64,000 bases of DNA from NCBI GenBank assembly GCA_019112865.1, contig DXIN01000042.1, positions 34,559 through 98,558 of the forward strand, read 5' to 3'. The translations under genes were made by a program, and so were the position numbers. The notes under the pieces are model-generated. The model was given only the letters and a program-made list of their open reading frames with translations. It had not been told where the DNA came from and searched no databases. Below, piece by piece: positions 49,959-63,025 of this stretch (positions are counted from its first letter, which is position 1; the number at the start of each line of letters is the position of its first letter). The stretch comes from Candidatus Helicobacter avicola (GTDB lineage Bacteria; Campylobacterota; Campylobacteria; Campylobacterales; Helicobacteraceae).

Positions 49959-50600
49959 CTACCAGTTAAAAATCCGCACATACCACGGAATATGTGAGGG
50001 TTTGACCTTGATGCCTTCAAGGACATCTTGGTTTCTTGAGAGATAATCCTCTCTTGCGCGTTCCTTGCCCTTGCGCTTATAGACATTGGCGATTGCAGTG
50101 TTTAGTTCGTTTTCACCGAGTTTAAATTTGATAAACACATATTCGACAAATGGTGCATATCGGCTATTTGGAAATGTCTCTAAATAATTTTCAATCTCAC
50201 CAATAGAGCGATACATAAACTCCTGATCCTTAGCATAGTTTTTGAATCCATAGTAATTGGCGAGAATCTTGAGATACCCCAAATAGTCTTGGTCAGCAAG
50301 CGTGGAGTATCGTTTCTCGTATTCGTCAATATAAAAAGTCGCGAGCAAATATTCTTCTTTATCCATATGTGCCTGTGCTAAGATGAGCATAGCCTCGGGC
50401 AAAAGAGGCGAGTTGATATGCTCGGACTGCAAGGAAGAAAAGCTAGAATCCGCACCTTCGAGATTCCCAAAATTCACTTCTTTGAGTATGTTTTCATACC
50501 AATATGTGGCTGGTTTGTTGTATTCTGGCTCTTTTTGCGAACACGCACCAAAATACAGCACCCACACACCCAAAAATCCAATATATAGAATCTTACGCAT
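49959..50600 (-). CDS. bamD: Outer-membrane assembly lipoprotein BamD
   Basis: 213 residues. Lipobox YFGAC puts the lipidated Cys near residue 20. TPR-like helices follow (SPLLPEAMLILAQAHMDKEEYLLATFYIDEYEKRY, FPNSRYAPFVEYV). Partner of BamA (31274-33559). The lon ATG starts 26 bases after its stop, so they are likely in one transcript. Confidence 0.92.
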   Translation of the reverse strand: MRKILYIGFLGVWVLYFGACSQKEPEYNKPATYWYENILKEVNFGNLEGADSSFSSLQSEHINSPLLPEAMLILAQAHMDKEEYLLATFYIDEYEKRYSTLADQDYLGYLKILANYYGFKNYAKDQEFMYRSIGEIENYLETFPNSRYAPFVEYVFIKFKLGENELNTAIANVYKRKGKERAREDYLSRNQDVLEGIKVKPSHIPWYVRIFNW

Positions 50601-50627
50601 ACTCTCCTCTTTCTATGACTTGCGACA

Positions 50628-53300
50628 CTAGCACTTGAGATGCTCTAGCGCAAAGGCTCTAGCACATTCCAAGGCTTTATTGATATTTGCCACATCTTTA
50701 CCTCCGGCAGTAGCAAAGTCATCGCGTCCGCCACCATTGCCTCCTAGAATCTGCGCGACTTCTTTAACCCACGCACCAGCCTTGAGTGGTGCATTTTTAA
50801 CCCCTGCGGCTATGAATACTTTGCCCTCATTTTCTGTAATAAGCAAAATCGCCACATTTTGGTATTTGTTTTTTGCCTCATCAATTGCTGCTTTTGCCTC
50901 CGCGCTCTGTATCCCCTCTAGCTTTGAGATAACAAGCTGATACACGCCTACCTGCTCGTAAGCAAGTCCTTTGAGATTGTTTGCCACACGCGATGAGGCT
51001 TGTTTGAACTCTTTTAGCTGAGACTGAATCTTAGCAATGCCCAAAGGCACATCTTGTGTTTTTAGCATATCTTTCGCATTTTTGAGTGTCTCTAGGGCTT
51101 TTTTGCCCCACTCGTAGGCAGCATACCCACACACTGCCTCTATACGCCGCACACCACTGCTCACACCACTTTCTTTGATGATATAAAAACTCCCGATTTG
51201 TGCGGTATTTGCCACATGTATGCCTCCGCATAACTCAATAGAATCCCCAAAGCTCACCACGCGCACATTTTGTGCATATTTCTCGCCAAAAAGTGCCATC
51301 GCGCCCTTGCTCTTTGCCACCTCTAGTGGCATAGTTTCGCATATCTGTGGATTTGCTGCACAAATTTGAGCATTGACATCAGATTCTATGCGCTCAATCT
51401 CCTCTTGGCTAAGGGGCTTATTGTGGCTAAAGTCAAAACGCAAACGATGAGCCTCTACCAAGCTACCAGCCTGTGCAATATGCTCACCCAAAATCTTACG
51501 CAAAGACAAATGCAACAAATGCGTAGCGGAATGGTGCTTAGCTATCTCGGCGCGCATATGATCCACTTGTGCCACCACTTCCTGGCTTTGCTTTAATTCT
51601 TTACATATACGCACTTGAGAAATATTAAGCCCAAAGTATTTTTTGGTATCACTCACAGATGCACACACCTGCCCTTGTGAATCTAGCAACACACCCCTAT
51701 CACCTATGGGTCCGCCAGATTCTGGATAAAATGGTGTGGTATGCAAAAACACATAGCCCTCTGAAGCTGCCTCAAGAGAATGCACGCGCTTGAATGTAGA
51801 ATCTAGCAATGCCAAAATCTTGGTATGCACACAATCGGTGTCATAACCCACGAACGAATTTTCTCCAAACTCACTCACAATTTCCTTGAAATCACCCTCT
51901 TGTGCGCTATCCCCGCTACCTTTCCAACTCGCTTTGGAACGTTGTTTCTGGGCGTCCATATGGGACTGAAAATCTTGCATATCCACCTCTATGCCTTTAT
52001 CGCGCAACATATCCTGTGTGAGATCCAGCGGAAAGCCATAAGTATCATAGAGCCTAAACGCTACTTTACCACTAAAACGCGTTTTAGGCGCATTAGCGTG
52101 AAACTCACGCAAACTCTGTGTGTTGCTAAAGCCCATTGCGTATAACTCTTTGTTAAAAAGCTCCATACCCGCATCAATAGTCTCTAAAAACCGCTCTTCC
52201 TCACTCTTGCACTGCTTTATAATCGCGTCCTTACGTTCTAGGAGGTAGGGATATGCACCCTGCATAGACTGCGCTAGAGACTCGATAACCTTATACAAAA
52301 ACGCTTCTTTCAATCCCAGCAAGTATCCGTGTCGCACTGCTCGGCGCAAGATTCTACGCAAGACATAGCCACGACCTTCTTTGTCAAAATGCACCCCTTG
52401 AGCGAGCAAAAATGCCACACTACGCGCATGATCTGCTATCACACGAAAGCTTGAGATACGCGCTTTAATGCGCTCATACTCTTCTTGTGTATAAGATCCC
52501 CTAAGCAACACATCATCACTAATATACGCCTCTTGTGTGAGATTCTCAATACAGCGCATAAGCGGTGCAAAAAGCGAAGTATCGAAGTTATTTATCTTGC
52601 CCTCTTTGAGCGCAACCACGCGCTCTAATCCCATACCCGTATCAATACTTGGGCTTGGCAGGGGTTTAAGAGAGCCGCTCTCATTGCGTTCGTATTGCAT
52701 AAATACGAGATTCCATATTTCTAAGAATCTATCGCCCTCGCCGCCAAAATAATCCTCGTTTGAGTGAAAAAACTCACTACCCTGATCCACATAAATCTCA
52801 CTGCAAGGACCACAAGCCCCCACATCGCCCATTTGCCAAAAATTATCCTTATCACCCATACGCACGATTTTGCTAGGATCTATGTATTCACTCCAGATTC
52901 TAAACGCCTCATCATCGCTCTCATGCACGCTCACATACAGCACTTTCTCATCAAAGCCCAAAACTTTAGTAACCAGCTCCCACGCATAGGCAATCGCCTC
53001 TTGTTTGAAATAATCCCCAAAGCTAAAATTCCCTAGCATTTCAAAAAGCGTGTGGTGGCGCGCGGTGTAGCCGACATTTTCTAAGTCATTGTGTTTGCCT
53101 CCTGCGCGCATACAAATCTGTGAGCTTGTAGCACGGGGGATCTCTGGACGCGGAAGCTTGCCTGTAAAAATATCTTTAAACTGCACCATACCCGCATTTG
53201 TAAAAAGCAGGCTCGCATCATTTGGCACAAGCGGCATAGAATCATACACCCTATGCCCCTTTTGTTTAAAAAAGTCTAAAAATGCAGCACGCACGTCCAT
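50628..53300 (-). CDS. alaS: Alanyl-tRNA synthetase
   Basis: 890 residues from the ATG at 53300, matching the usual start MDVRAAFLDFFKQKGH; AAAGGA lies 9 bases upstream. Class II core with SSQICMRAGGKHNDLENVG and FRDHARS-type motif 2 (RVIADHARSVAFLLAQG), the editing site HHSATHLLH plus IELCGGIH, and a C-terminal oligomerisation domain ending in GGGRDDFATAGG. A long open stretch upstream of 53300 is not needed. Confidence 0.95.
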   Translation of the reverse strand: MDVRAAFLDFFKQKGHRVYDSMPLVPNDASLLFTNAGMVQFKDIFTGKLPRPEIPRATSSQICMRAGGKHNDLENVGYTARHHTLFEMLGNFSFGDYFKQEAIAYAWELVTKVLGFDEKVLYVSVHESDDEAFRIWSEYIDPSKIVRMGDKDNFWQMGDVGACGPCSEIYVDQGSEFFHSNEDYFGGEGDRFLEIWNLVFMQYERNESGSLKPLPSPSIDTGMGLERVVALKEGKINNFDTSLFAPLMRCIENLTQEAYISDDVLLRGSYTQEEYERIKARISSFRVIADHARSVAFLLAQGVHFDKEGRGYVLRRILRRAVRHGYLLGLKEAFLYKVIESLAQSMQGAYPYLLERKDAIIKQCKSEEERFLETIDAGMELFNKELYAMGFSNTQSLREFHANAPKTRFSGKVAFRLYDTYGFPLDLTQDMLRDKGIEVDMQDFQSHMDAQKQRSKASWKGSGDSAQEGDFKEIVSEFGENSFVGYDTDCVHTKILALLDSTFKRVHSLEAASEGYVFLHTTPFYPESGGPIGDRGVLLDSQGQVCASVSDTKKYFGLNISQVRICKELKQSQEVVAQVDHMRAEIAKHHSATHLLHLSLRKILGEHIAQAGSLVEAHRLRFDFSHNKPLSQEEIERIESDVNAQICAANPQICETMPLEVAKSKGAMALFGEKYAQNVRVVSFGDSIELCGGIHVANTAQIGSFYIIKESGVSSGVRRIEAVCGYAAYEWGKKALETLKNAKDMLKTQDVPLGIAKIQSQLKEFKQASSRVANNLKGLAYEQVGVYQLVISKLEGIQSAEAKAAIDEAKNKYQNVAILLITENEGKVFIAAGVKNAPLKAGAWVKEVAQILGGNGGGRDDFATAGGKDVANINKALECARAFALEHLKC

Positions 53301-53467
53301 TCCCGCTAGTCCTTTCTGAAAGCAATTTTTGGCATTGTATCTTAAAAACATAAAATTTTCTCTAAACCCTAACATTGCCTTAGAATCCAAGATTCACAAA
53401 TCTTAAAGAAACCAAAACAGAGGATAAAGGCGTCAAATAACACAAAATTTGCTGCGAGATTAAGAAG

Positions 53468-53521
53468 TTAGGGAGATTGCCACACAAAATCTCTAAAATC
53501 CAATTTGTGTCAATCTCCTAA
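53468..53521. other. Long imperfect hairpin between alaS and groEL
   Basis: Left arm TTAGGGAGATTGCCACACAAA, right arm TTTGTGTCAATCTCCTAA, pairing over about 18 bases with two bulges. Located downstream of groEL on the minus strand. No T-run follows, so it is not a classical terminator; it may protect or process the groEL message. Confidence 0.6.
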
Positions 53522-53544
53522 GGTAGTGAATCTAAAGGAGCGGA

Positions 53545-55179
53545 TTACATCATACCGCCCATGCCTCCCATACCGCCCATGTCTGGCATAGCTGGCGCTG
53601 GTTTATCTTCTTTGATTTCATTAATCGTCGCTTCAGTAGTAAGCAACAAGCTAGAGACAGACACAGCGTTTTGCAATGCGATACGCGTTACTTTAAGCGG
53701 ATCGATGATACCTGCTTTAAACATATCCACATACTCGCCTTTGCTAGCATTAAAGCCTATGGTTTCCTTGGCATTTTGCACTTCATTGACTACCACACCA
53801 CTATCAAATCCAGCATTTGCCGCGATTTGCGCTAGAGGAGCTTTGATAGCGCGTTTGATAATATCATAGCCAATCGCCTCATCGCCCTCAAGCTTGAGTT
53901 TGACTTTTTGTGCTGCGTGGATAAGTGCTGCACCACCACCGATGACGATACCCTCATCAACCGCTGCTTTTGTCGCAGAAAGCGCGTCATCTACTCGGTC
54001 TTTTTTCTCTTTCATCTCTACTTCTGTAGCCGCACCCACTTTGATAACCGCTACACCACCGCTAAGCTTAGCCAAACGCTCTTGGAGCTTCTCTCTGTCG
54101 TAATCGCTTGTGGTGTTGGCAATCTCTGTCTTAATCTGCGCGATTCTGTCTTTGACCGCTTGAGCCTTGCCCTTGCCATCGACGATAGTCGTGTTGTCCT
54201 TATCAATCACAATGCGCGCTGCTTGCCCTAGATCCTGCAAACTCGCTGCTTCGAGGGTTTTGCCAAGCTCTTCACTGATGACTTGCCCACCTGTGAGGAT
54301 AGCAATGTCTTGGAGCATTGCCTTACGGCGATCGCCAAAGCCGGGAGCTTTCACTGCTGATACATTGAGCACGCCGCGGAGTTTATTCACAACCAAAGTC
54401 GTGAGTGCCTCACCCTCGATGTCTTCAGCGATGATGAGCAATGGCTTGCCGCTTTGCATAGTCGCCTCAAGCAGTGGCAGAATCTCTTTCATATTAGAGA
54501 TTTTCTTATCAGTCAAAAGCACATAGGCATTCTCAAGCTGTGCGACCATTTTGTCAGTATTGGTTACAAAATACGCAGAGAGGTAGCCTCTGTCAAATTG
54601 CATACCTTCAACCACACTTAGCTCATCATTGATACCTTTAGCTTCCTCGACAGTGATCACACCATCTTTGCCCACTTTTTCCATAGCTTCAGCAATAAGA
54701 CTGCCAATTTTATCATCAGAATTTGCCGAAATGGTCGCTACCTGCGCAATCTCATCTTTACCACCAACCTTTTTACTTCCTTTTTTAAGCTCGGCGATGA
54801 TAGCCTCGCTTGCCTTATCCATACCGCGTTTTACCTCTATGGGATTTGCACCTGCTGTGATATTACGCAATCCTTCTTTGAAAATACTATGTGCCAAAAC
54901 CGTGGCAGTCGTCGTGCCATCTCCGGCAGCATCAGCAGTTTTGCTCGCTACTTCTTTGACAAGCTGTGCGCCCATATTAGCGATTGGGTCAGCAAGCTCT
55001 ATTTCTTTTGCCACAGACACACCATCTTTGGTGATAGCTGGTGCGCCATAAGATTTTTGGATAAGGACATTGCGCCCTTTTGGTCCCATAGTTACCTTCA
55101 CTGCGTCACTAAGTTGCTTGATACCTTCATAAAGCTTATTCCTTGCAGAATCTGCAAAATAAATTTCTTTGTTTGCCAT
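53545..55179 (-). CDS. groEL: Chaperonin GroEL
   Basis: 544 residues. The N-terminal ATP-site segment [26 protein letters not shown], then [12 protein letters not shown] and the C-terminal tail ending [10 protein letters not shown] are visible. Follows groES by 31 bases on the same strand. In Helicobacter this protein is also called HspB and is partly exported. Confidence 0.98.
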   Translation of the reverse strand: MANKEIYFADSARNKLYEGIKQLSDAVKVTMGPKGRNVLIQKSYGAPAITKDGVSVAKEIELADPIANMGAQLVKEVASKTADAAGDGTTTATVLAHSIFKEGLRNITAGANPIEVKRGMDKASEAIIAELKKGSKKVGGKDEIAQVATISANSDDKIGSLIAEAMEKVGKDGVITVEEAKGINDELSVVEGMQFDRGYLSAYFVTNTDKMVAQLENAYVLLTDKKISNMKEILPLLEATMQSGKPLLIIAEDIEGEALTTLVVNKLRGVLNVSAVKAPGFGDRRKAMLQDIAILTGGQVISEELGKTLEAASLQDLGQAARIVIDKDNTTIVDGKGKAQAVKDRIAQIKTEIANTTSDYDREKLQERLAKLSGGVAVIKVGAATEVEMKEKKDRVDDALSATKAAVDEGIVIGGGAALIHAAQKVKLKLEGDEAIGYDIIKRAIKAPLAQIAANAGFDSGVVVNEVQNAKETIGFNASKGEYVDMFKAGIIDPLKVTRIALQNAVSVSSLLLTTEATINEIKEDKPAPAMPDMGGMGGMGGMM

Positions 55180-55210
55180 AATAAACTCCTTTTATGTTGT
55201 AGTTGTAAAA

Positions 55211-55486
55211 TTATTTCGCGATAATACCTAGAATGTCTTTGACTTCTAGCACGATAAATTCTTGATTGTCTAGCTTGATTTCGTTGCCTTTGTATTTTTC
55301 AAATACGACAACCTGATCTTTTTTGAGTGCTGGACATTCTTTAGTAACTTTTTCACTCAAGGCTTTAATTGTGCCCATAAGTGGCTTCTCTTTAGCATTA
55401 TCTGGAATAATAATACCCGAGCTTGTCTTGGTGTCTTCCTCTAATCTCTGCACGAGAACTCTCTCTCCAAGTGGTGTGAATTTCAT
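55211..55486 (-). CDS. groES: Co-chaperonin GroES
   Basis: 91 residues. The family start KFTPLGERVLVQRLEEDTKT, mobile loop TSSGIIIPDNAKEKP and end VLEVKDILGIIAK are visible. It lacks the His/Cys-rich metal-binding C-terminal extension of H. pylori GroES, ending at the normal length. Promoter and CIRCE-like operator lie just upstream. Confidence 0.97.
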   Translation of the reverse strand: MKFTPLGERVLVQRLEEDTKTSSGIIIPDNAKEKPLMGTIKALSEKVTKECPALKKDQVVVFEKYKGNEIKLDNQEFIVLEVKDILGIIAK

Positions 55487-55513
55487 AGTTTCTCCTTGTG
55501 AGTAATTTAAAAA

Positions 55514-55540
55514 TTAGCACTTAAAAAACTTAAGTGCGAT
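55514..55540 (-). promoter_or_regulatory. CIRCE-like HrcA operator of groESL
   Basis: TTAGCACTT, nine bases, AAGTGCGAT. The consensus is TTAGCACTC-N9-GAGTGCTAA, so spacing is exact, the left arm differs at one position and the right arm at a few. It lies directly after the -10 box, where HrcA binding would block transcription. Confidence 0.8.
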
Positions 55541-55541
55541 A

Positions 55542-55570
55542 ATTTTAATGGATTTTATTAAATAAGTCAA
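55542..55570 (-). promoter_or_regulatory. groESL promoter
   Basis: Minus strand: TTGACT (55570-55565), a 17-base spacer, TAAAAT (55547-55542). The transcript would start inside or next to the CIRCE-like operator. Confidence 0.75.
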
Positions 55571-55775
55571 TATCTTATAGTAAATGAATAAGAAAAATTT
55601 AGTCTTATATACTAAACTTATTTATATAAAATCACTAAGAGTTCTGGCATTACACGCATATGATAAAATCTGAATTCTATTTTGTGAATCTTTGCTTGTT
55701 TCTTTGGAGCAGATTCTATGTTTGAATCTAAGCCAAATCTAGATTCTCAATCTGTGCAAGATTCTGTGTTTTTTA

Positions 55776-55934
55776 AGATTCTACACCTGACCTGCCTCTT
55801 GGCATTCTAAGATTTTTGATGAAAAATGTGGGTTGCAAGTAAAAGACAAGGGGAGTTACCTAGGCGGTAATGACCCGCGGTCTTTTACGCCGCTCCCGCA
55901 TTTATCGCGAAAAGCTGAATGCCCTACAGAATCT
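55776..55934. repeat. Structured segment bounded by the AGATTCT/AGAATCT word
   Basis: Begins AGATTCTACACC and ends CCCTACAGAATCT, so the ends are inverted copies of the heptamer. The core (55851-55897) folds as GGGAG/CTCCC, GGCG-TAA/TTA-CGCC (one bulge) and GACC-CGC-GGTC. GTAAAAGAC (55839-55847) can also pair perfectly with GTCTTTTAC (55880-55888), which would break part of that hairpin. It is locally more GC-rich than its flanks. No other copy was seen in this window. Rest of the 55571-55775 gap: only scattered AGATTCT words. Confidence 0.5.
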
Positions 55935-55939
55935 AGATT

Positions 55940-57880
55940 CTACTCCTCTATATAGTTCTTAAGCTTGCGTCCTACCTTTGGGTGCTTGAGCTTTTTAATC
56001 GCGCTAGATTCTATCTGTCGCACACGCTCACGCGTTACATTGAGCTCTTTGCCAATCTCCTCTAGTGTCCTATCACTTTCATCATCAAGCAGTCCAAAGC
56101 GCATTCTAATCACTGCCCTTTCGCGATCGTTAAGCTGATCTAGCACTTCATAGATCTGGGCTTTTAGATCTTCCTTGAGGATAAAATCCATCGGTCCCAT
56201 TGAACTTTTATCCTCGACAAAATCCCCAAATTTCCCGTCATCATCATTCCCTATGGGCGCATCGAGGCTGATTGGCTCTTTGGTGATTTTAATCACATTC
56301 TTGACTTTATCCACCGGCAATCCCACTTCTTGGGCGATAAACTCCACATCTGGCTCTTTGCCATTTTCTTGCATATATTTGCGCATAATCTTATGGATTC
56401 TGTTAATCGTTTCTATCATATGGATAGGGATTCTGATTGTGCGGGCTTGGTCAGCAATCGCGCGAGAGATAGCCTGTCTGATCCACCAAGTCGCATAAGT
56501 TGAGAATTTAAAGCCCTTTTTGTATTCAAACTTATCCACCGCTTTCATAAGCCCTATATTGCCCTCCTGTATGAGATCCAAAAATGGCAAACCACGATTT
56601 GTATAGCGTTTGGCGATGCTTACCACAAGGCGCAGATTGGATCGTGCCATCTTTGCCTTTGCTTTATCAGAGATATTTTTGCCCCGTTTTATCTGCTCTA
56701 AGATCTCCTTTAACTTCTCTGGCTCGAGGTTAAATCCCCCCTCACTTGCTTCCTTTGTCTGGAAGAGTTTTTTTAGCTCGATATACACGCTTACCATCGT
56801 CGTTTCTGGCACTGCTGCAGCGATTTCCTCACGAGTCATATTGGTGATGTTTTCTAGAATCTTATTGTGATTATCTATAAGTGTTTGGTTAAACAATGGC
56901 AGCTTATACTCAAGGCGTTTGAGCTCTTTCTCAAACCCATCGCCACTCTTTAGCGTGTTTTCCATCGCTTTTACAAGCTCATTGATAAGCTTGCTTGTGG
57001 GTCCTAGGTTGAGCAATTTTTCTTTTAAAATCTGCTTTTTATGCGCCAAAAGCAAGATATAGACGAGCTCATCTTCATCTTTTTGGGTATTTTCAGTATT
57101 GAGCACTTTAAGCCAATCTTTTTTTGCCTTATCAAGTGCTTTAAAATTCTCAAGCACCTTTTCTATGCGTTTTTGATCTTTTTTATTGACAGGCTTTTTG
57201 CCACTAGATTCTTCCTCGCCTTCGACCTCATCAATCTCATCTTCAGAATCTTCCCCCTCTTCTTCCTCATCTTCAAAGCTTTTAAAGAGCTCTTTTACGC
57301 GTCTTTCACGATTAATAAGCGCGTCTTTGTAATCATAAATAAAATCAATCAAATACGGCACCGAACAGATTGCATCAAGTATCGTCCCTTCACCTAATTC
57401 AATTTTTTTAGAAAGATCGACCTCCTCCTCTTTTGTCAAAAGCGGAATCTGTCCCATTTCACGCAGATACATTCTCACTGGGCTATCGCTTCTACTCCAT
57501 TCTAGCAACTCTCGCTCTTTGGTGAAATCAAACTCGTCTTCAAGCTCCTCATCAACAATCTTTTTGCGTTCTTCTTGAGATTTTATTTGATCTTCAATAT
57601 TGAGTTTTTTGGCAGCTTCAGAAGAGCTTAGTAACTCCTTTTTATACTTTTTTGCCATTTCTCTAATTTTTCGCACTTGTGCAGCACTTGGGGCTTTAGC
57701 TAGAATCTGTGCGATTTTTTCATAAGTGATGTAACTGCTCTCCTCCTCTTTGAAAAACATCTCAAGGCTTTGCATCACTTCTTTGGCTTTTTTATTCTGC
57801 TTATCAGCAACTTGTGGTGTAGCAGTGGCACCCAAATCTATATCTATGTCTTTTTCGTCATCAAACATCTCTTTTGTCAT
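55940..57880 (-). CDS. rpoD: Primary sigma factor RpoD
   Basis: 646 residues. Region 1.2 includes the [30 protein letters not shown] block (near residue 135). An acidic insert (about 200-235) separates it from regions 2-4: [22 protein letters not shown] in region 2, [14 protein letters not shown] and [27 protein letters not shown] region 4 near the end. TTTGCAAAGGAAG precedes the ATG. It is immediately downstream of polA by 64 bases on the same strand. Confidence 0.97.
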   Translation of the reverse strand: MTKEMFDDEKDIDIDLGATATPQVADKQNKKAKEVMQSLEMFFKEEESSYITYEKIAQILAKAPSAAQVRKIREMAKKYKKELLSSSEAAKKLNIEDQIKSQEERKKIVDEELEDEFDFTKERELLEWSRSDSPVRMYLREMGQIPLLTKEEEVDLSKKIELGEGTILDAICSVPYLIDFIYDYKDALINRERRVKELFKSFEDEEEEGEDSEDEIDEVEGEEESSGKKPVNKKDQKRIEKVLENFKALDKAKKDWLKVLNTENTQKDEDELVYILLLAHKKQILKEKLLNLGPTSKLINELVKAMENTLKSGDGFEKELKRLEYKLPLFNQTLIDNHNKILENITNMTREEIAAAVPETTMVSVYIELKKLFQTKEASEGGFNLEPEKLKEILEQIKRGKNISDKAKAKMARSNLRLVVSIAKRYTNRGLPFLDLIQEGNIGLMKAVDKFEYKKGFKFSTYATWWIRQAISRAIADQARTIRIPIHMIETINRIHKIMRKYMQENGKEPDVEFIAQEVGLPVDKVKNVIKITKEPISLDAPIGNDDDGKFGDFVEDKSSMGPMDFILKEDLKAQIYEVLDQLNDRERAVIRMRFGLLDDESDRTLEEIGKELNVTRERVRQIESSAIKKLKHPKVGRKLKNYIEE

Positions 57881-57944
57881 AGCACTTCCTTTGCAAAAAG
57901 TTTTTAGTCCTAAAAATCGGCATTTTTGTAAATCTTTGTAGGAT

Positions 57945-60665
57945 TTATTTCAAATCCGCCCAATTCTCCCCCACACTTACACTACATTTAAGTGGCACTA
58001 AAAGCGTATAGATGGAGTTCATAAGAGATTCTATATGGGGCAAAAATTCTTGGATTTGAGATTCTGGAGCTTGGAAAATCAGCTCATCATGAACTTGCAA
58101 AAGCATTTGTAGCTCACTATTTTGGTAGTGTTGGTAAATTTTATACATACAAAGTTTGATGAGGTCTGCCGCACTTCCTTGAAAAATACAATTTATCCCC
58201 TCGCGGATATAGTTTGCTTTCATAAATTCTGTGGCATCGCTAAAGTCAAAATACCGCCTGCGCCCTAAAAGTGTCTGTGTATAGCCATTTTCTAGTAAAA
58301 ATTCTTTTTGATTATTGAGATAATCCTTAACCGTGGGAAAAAGTTTGAAATAACTATCAATATACGCCTTTGCCTCTTTAAAAGTAATTTTAAGTGTCTC
58401 ACTAAGCTTACGCGCGCCCATACCATAGATAAGCCCAAAATTAATCGTTTTGGCGATGAAACGTTTATTGTGTGCTTCACTCTCGCCAAAAAGCCGCAAA
58501 GCTGTCTCGTAATGTATGTCTTTTTGCTGCTTAAAAGATTCTATTAAGTGTGAATCTTGGCTAAAATGCGCAAGGAGGCGCAACTCTATCTGCGAATAAT
58601 CCACACTGATGAGCTTATAACCCTCTTTTGCGATAAATCCCTCACGGATCTTGCGCCCATACTCGCTGCGCACAGGGATATTTTGGAGATTTGGAGATTT
58701 GGAGCTTAGGCGTCCTGTTACCGTGCCTGTCTGCAAAAATGAAGTGTAAATTTTGTGCTGGGCATTTTTATTAGCGTATTTTAAAAGTGGCTCGATGTAG
58801 GTGTTTTTGAGTTTATTCATCTCACGATACTCTAACACAAGCGGAATGATAGGGTGAGAATCTGCAATATTGCTTAGTGTGCGCTCATCAGTGCTTAAGC
58901 CCCCTTTGACACTGCGCCCACTCTGCAAACCTAGTTTATTAAAGAGAATCTGGGAGAGTTGTTGGGGTGAATTGATATTAAAATTCTCCCCCGCATACTC
59001 ATAAATCTGCTGTGTGAGGGAATTGAGAATCTTTGTAAGGTTTTTGTCGTATTCTTCAAACAAACACGTATCTATCTTAATCCCCTCCATTTCCATTTGC
59101 ACCAAAACATTGACAAAGGGAAATTCCAGCTCTCTAGCAAGCTCTAAAATAGGCTCAAGATTGCGTTTTTCAAACTCTTGTTTTAAACGCTCATACAGAC
59201 AAAATGTCGCTACGGCATCTTCGGCAGCATATCGTGTAGCAACAGCAATATCAACACTCGCAAAAGTCTGTTTTTTATCCACAATCTCATCAAAACCAAT
59301 CATCTTGTGCCCAAACCATTGTAGCATTTGCTTATCAAGTCCCACTGGTTTAGCACTATCTAAAAGCCACGCTAAAACCATCGTATCAATAATCGCATTT
59401 TGGGGTTTGAGCCCAAAATTGTGATACACCAGTGCAATATCAAACTTGAGATTATGCCCTATAAGTGTGTGAGTAAAGAGCTTTTGGATAGCGATTTTAG
59501 CATCTTGCATACTTAGCTGGGTTTGCACACCTAGATAAGTATGCTGCAATGGGACATAATAGCCCTTCGTTTTATTAAAACTAAAGCTAAATCCCACGAT
59601 ATTTGCCTCTTTAGTATCAAGTCCATCACTTTCTGTATCAAAGGCTACAAGAGCATCTTTAGGGATAGAATCTATAAGCGCAAAAAGTATAGATTGAGAA
59701 TCTATCATCTCATATTCATACACAAAGCTCGTAGATTCTGTATGGTGTTTTGGTGGATTAGTGGCATTTTTGAAATTTGGAGAAGTAGAGAGGGAATTGT
59801 ATTTAGGTCCTTGAATCTTTGTCAAAATCCCATTAAACTCATACTTGTGCAGTGCATCGACAATTTGCAAAAGTGGGTTTTGCTCTGGCATTGCACATTG
59901 TGCAAAATCTATATTTAGGGGAATATCTTTCACTAGGGTAACGAGTGCTTTGGAGAGAAATGCCTCATCTTTAGAATCTACAATAACTTGTTGCAAGCGC
60001 GGAGTTAGCACTTGGGCAATCTCATCACTCCTAGCATACAGAGATTCTATATTTTTGAAATGTTTGATGAGCTTTTGCGCACTCTTAGCCCCCACACCTT
60101 TCACACCACAGACATTATCACTGCTATCACCCACAAGGCTTTGGTAGTCGATAAATTCGCAAGGCAACACACCAAACTTCTCTTGGCATTGCTCCTCGCG
60201 TATCTCGATTTTTTTGATAGGATCGTAGATGTAGGTATGAGAATCTATAAGCTGATAGAGATCTTTATCGTGGCTAATAATCCGTACATCTAAGTCCTTT
60301 TGCCTTGCTAAGACACTTGCTGATGCAATCACATCATCAGCTTCATAACCATCTACGCTAAGATTCACAAAGCCCATTTTGCTAATCCACTCAATGGCGA
60401 TGGGAAGCTGCAAAAGCAAATCTTTTGGGACTTCTTGGCGATTTTGTTTGTAGCGCGGATCGAGAATCTTACGGCGATTCTTGCCCTGTCCTTCAAGTGC
60501 GAAGATGATATAATCACATTTTTTGTCTTTATAAAGAGAATTTAAAAGATTGCAAAATCCCAACAAAAGTCCGGTAGGGAAGCCTTCTTTATTTTTAAGT
60601 GGTGGGAGAGCATAAAAGGAGCGGAAAAAAAATCCAAAAGTATCTATGATTGTGAGAGTTTTCAT
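57945..60665 (-). CDS. polA: DNA polymerase I
   Basis: 906 residues with three domains. The 5' nuclease (1-290) has YKQNRQEVP and [11 protein letters not shown]. The proofreading domain appears active: DTESDGLD (exo I), [15 protein letters not shown] (exo II) and YAAEDAVAT (exo III). The polymerase part holds [27 protein letters not shown] and QVHDELIFQ. The gyrB gene lies 14 bases upstream on the same strand. Confidence 0.96.
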   Translation of the reverse strand: MKTLTIIDTFGFFFRSFYALPPLKNKEGFPTGLLLGFCNLLNSLYKDKKCDYIIFALEGQGKNRRKILDPRYKQNRQEVPKDLLLQLPIAIEWISKMGFVNLSVDGYEADDVIASASVLARQKDLDVRIISHDKDLYQLIDSHTYIYDPIKKIEIREEQCQEKFGVLPCEFIDYQSLVGDSSDNVCGVKGVGAKSAQKLIKHFKNIESLYARSDEIAQVLTPRLQQVIVDSKDEAFLSKALVTLVKDIPLNIDFAQCAMPEQNPLLQIVDALHKYEFNGILTKIQGPKYNSLSTSPNFKNATNPPKHHTESTSFVYEYEMIDSQSILFALIDSIPKDALVAFDTESDGLDTKEANIVGFSFSFNKTKGYYVPLQHTYLGVQTQLSMQDAKIAIQKLFTHTLIGHNLKFDIALVYHNFGLKPQNAIIDTMVLAWLLDSAKPVGLDKQMLQWFGHKMIGFDEIVDKKQTFASVDIAVATRYAAEDAVATFCLYERLKQEFEKRNLEPILELARELEFPFVNVLVQMEMEGIKIDTCLFEEYDKNLTKILNSLTQQIYEYAGENFNINSPQQLSQILFNKLGLQSGRSVKGGLSTDERTLSNIADSHPIIPLVLEYREMNKLKNTYIEPLLKYANKNAQHKIYTSFLQTGTVTGRLSSKSPNLQNIPVRSEYGRKIREGFIAKEGYKLISVDYSQIELRLLAHFSQDSHLIESFKQQKDIHYETALRLFGESEAHNKRFIAKTINFGLIYGMGARKLSETLKITFKEAKAYIDSYFKLFPTVKDYLNNQKEFLLENGYTQTLLGRRRYFDFSDATEFMKANYIREGINCIFQGSAADLIKLCMYKIYQHYQNSELQMLLQVHDELIFQAPESQIQEFLPHIESLMNSIYTLLVPLKCSVSVGENWADLK

Positions 60666-60679
60666 CTACACCTTCTCAC

Positions 60680-63007
<2,328 letters not shown>

Positions 63008-63025
63008 TTAGTGAATCTCAAAAAA

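Noticed and set aside
53908..54526. Plus-strand frames inside groEL
   Set aside because: Antisense shadows of a highly conserved gene.
55776..55934. Known riboswitch, tmRNA or RNase P fragment
   Set aside because: I could not match conserved motifs of any of these to the core; left as unknown structured element.
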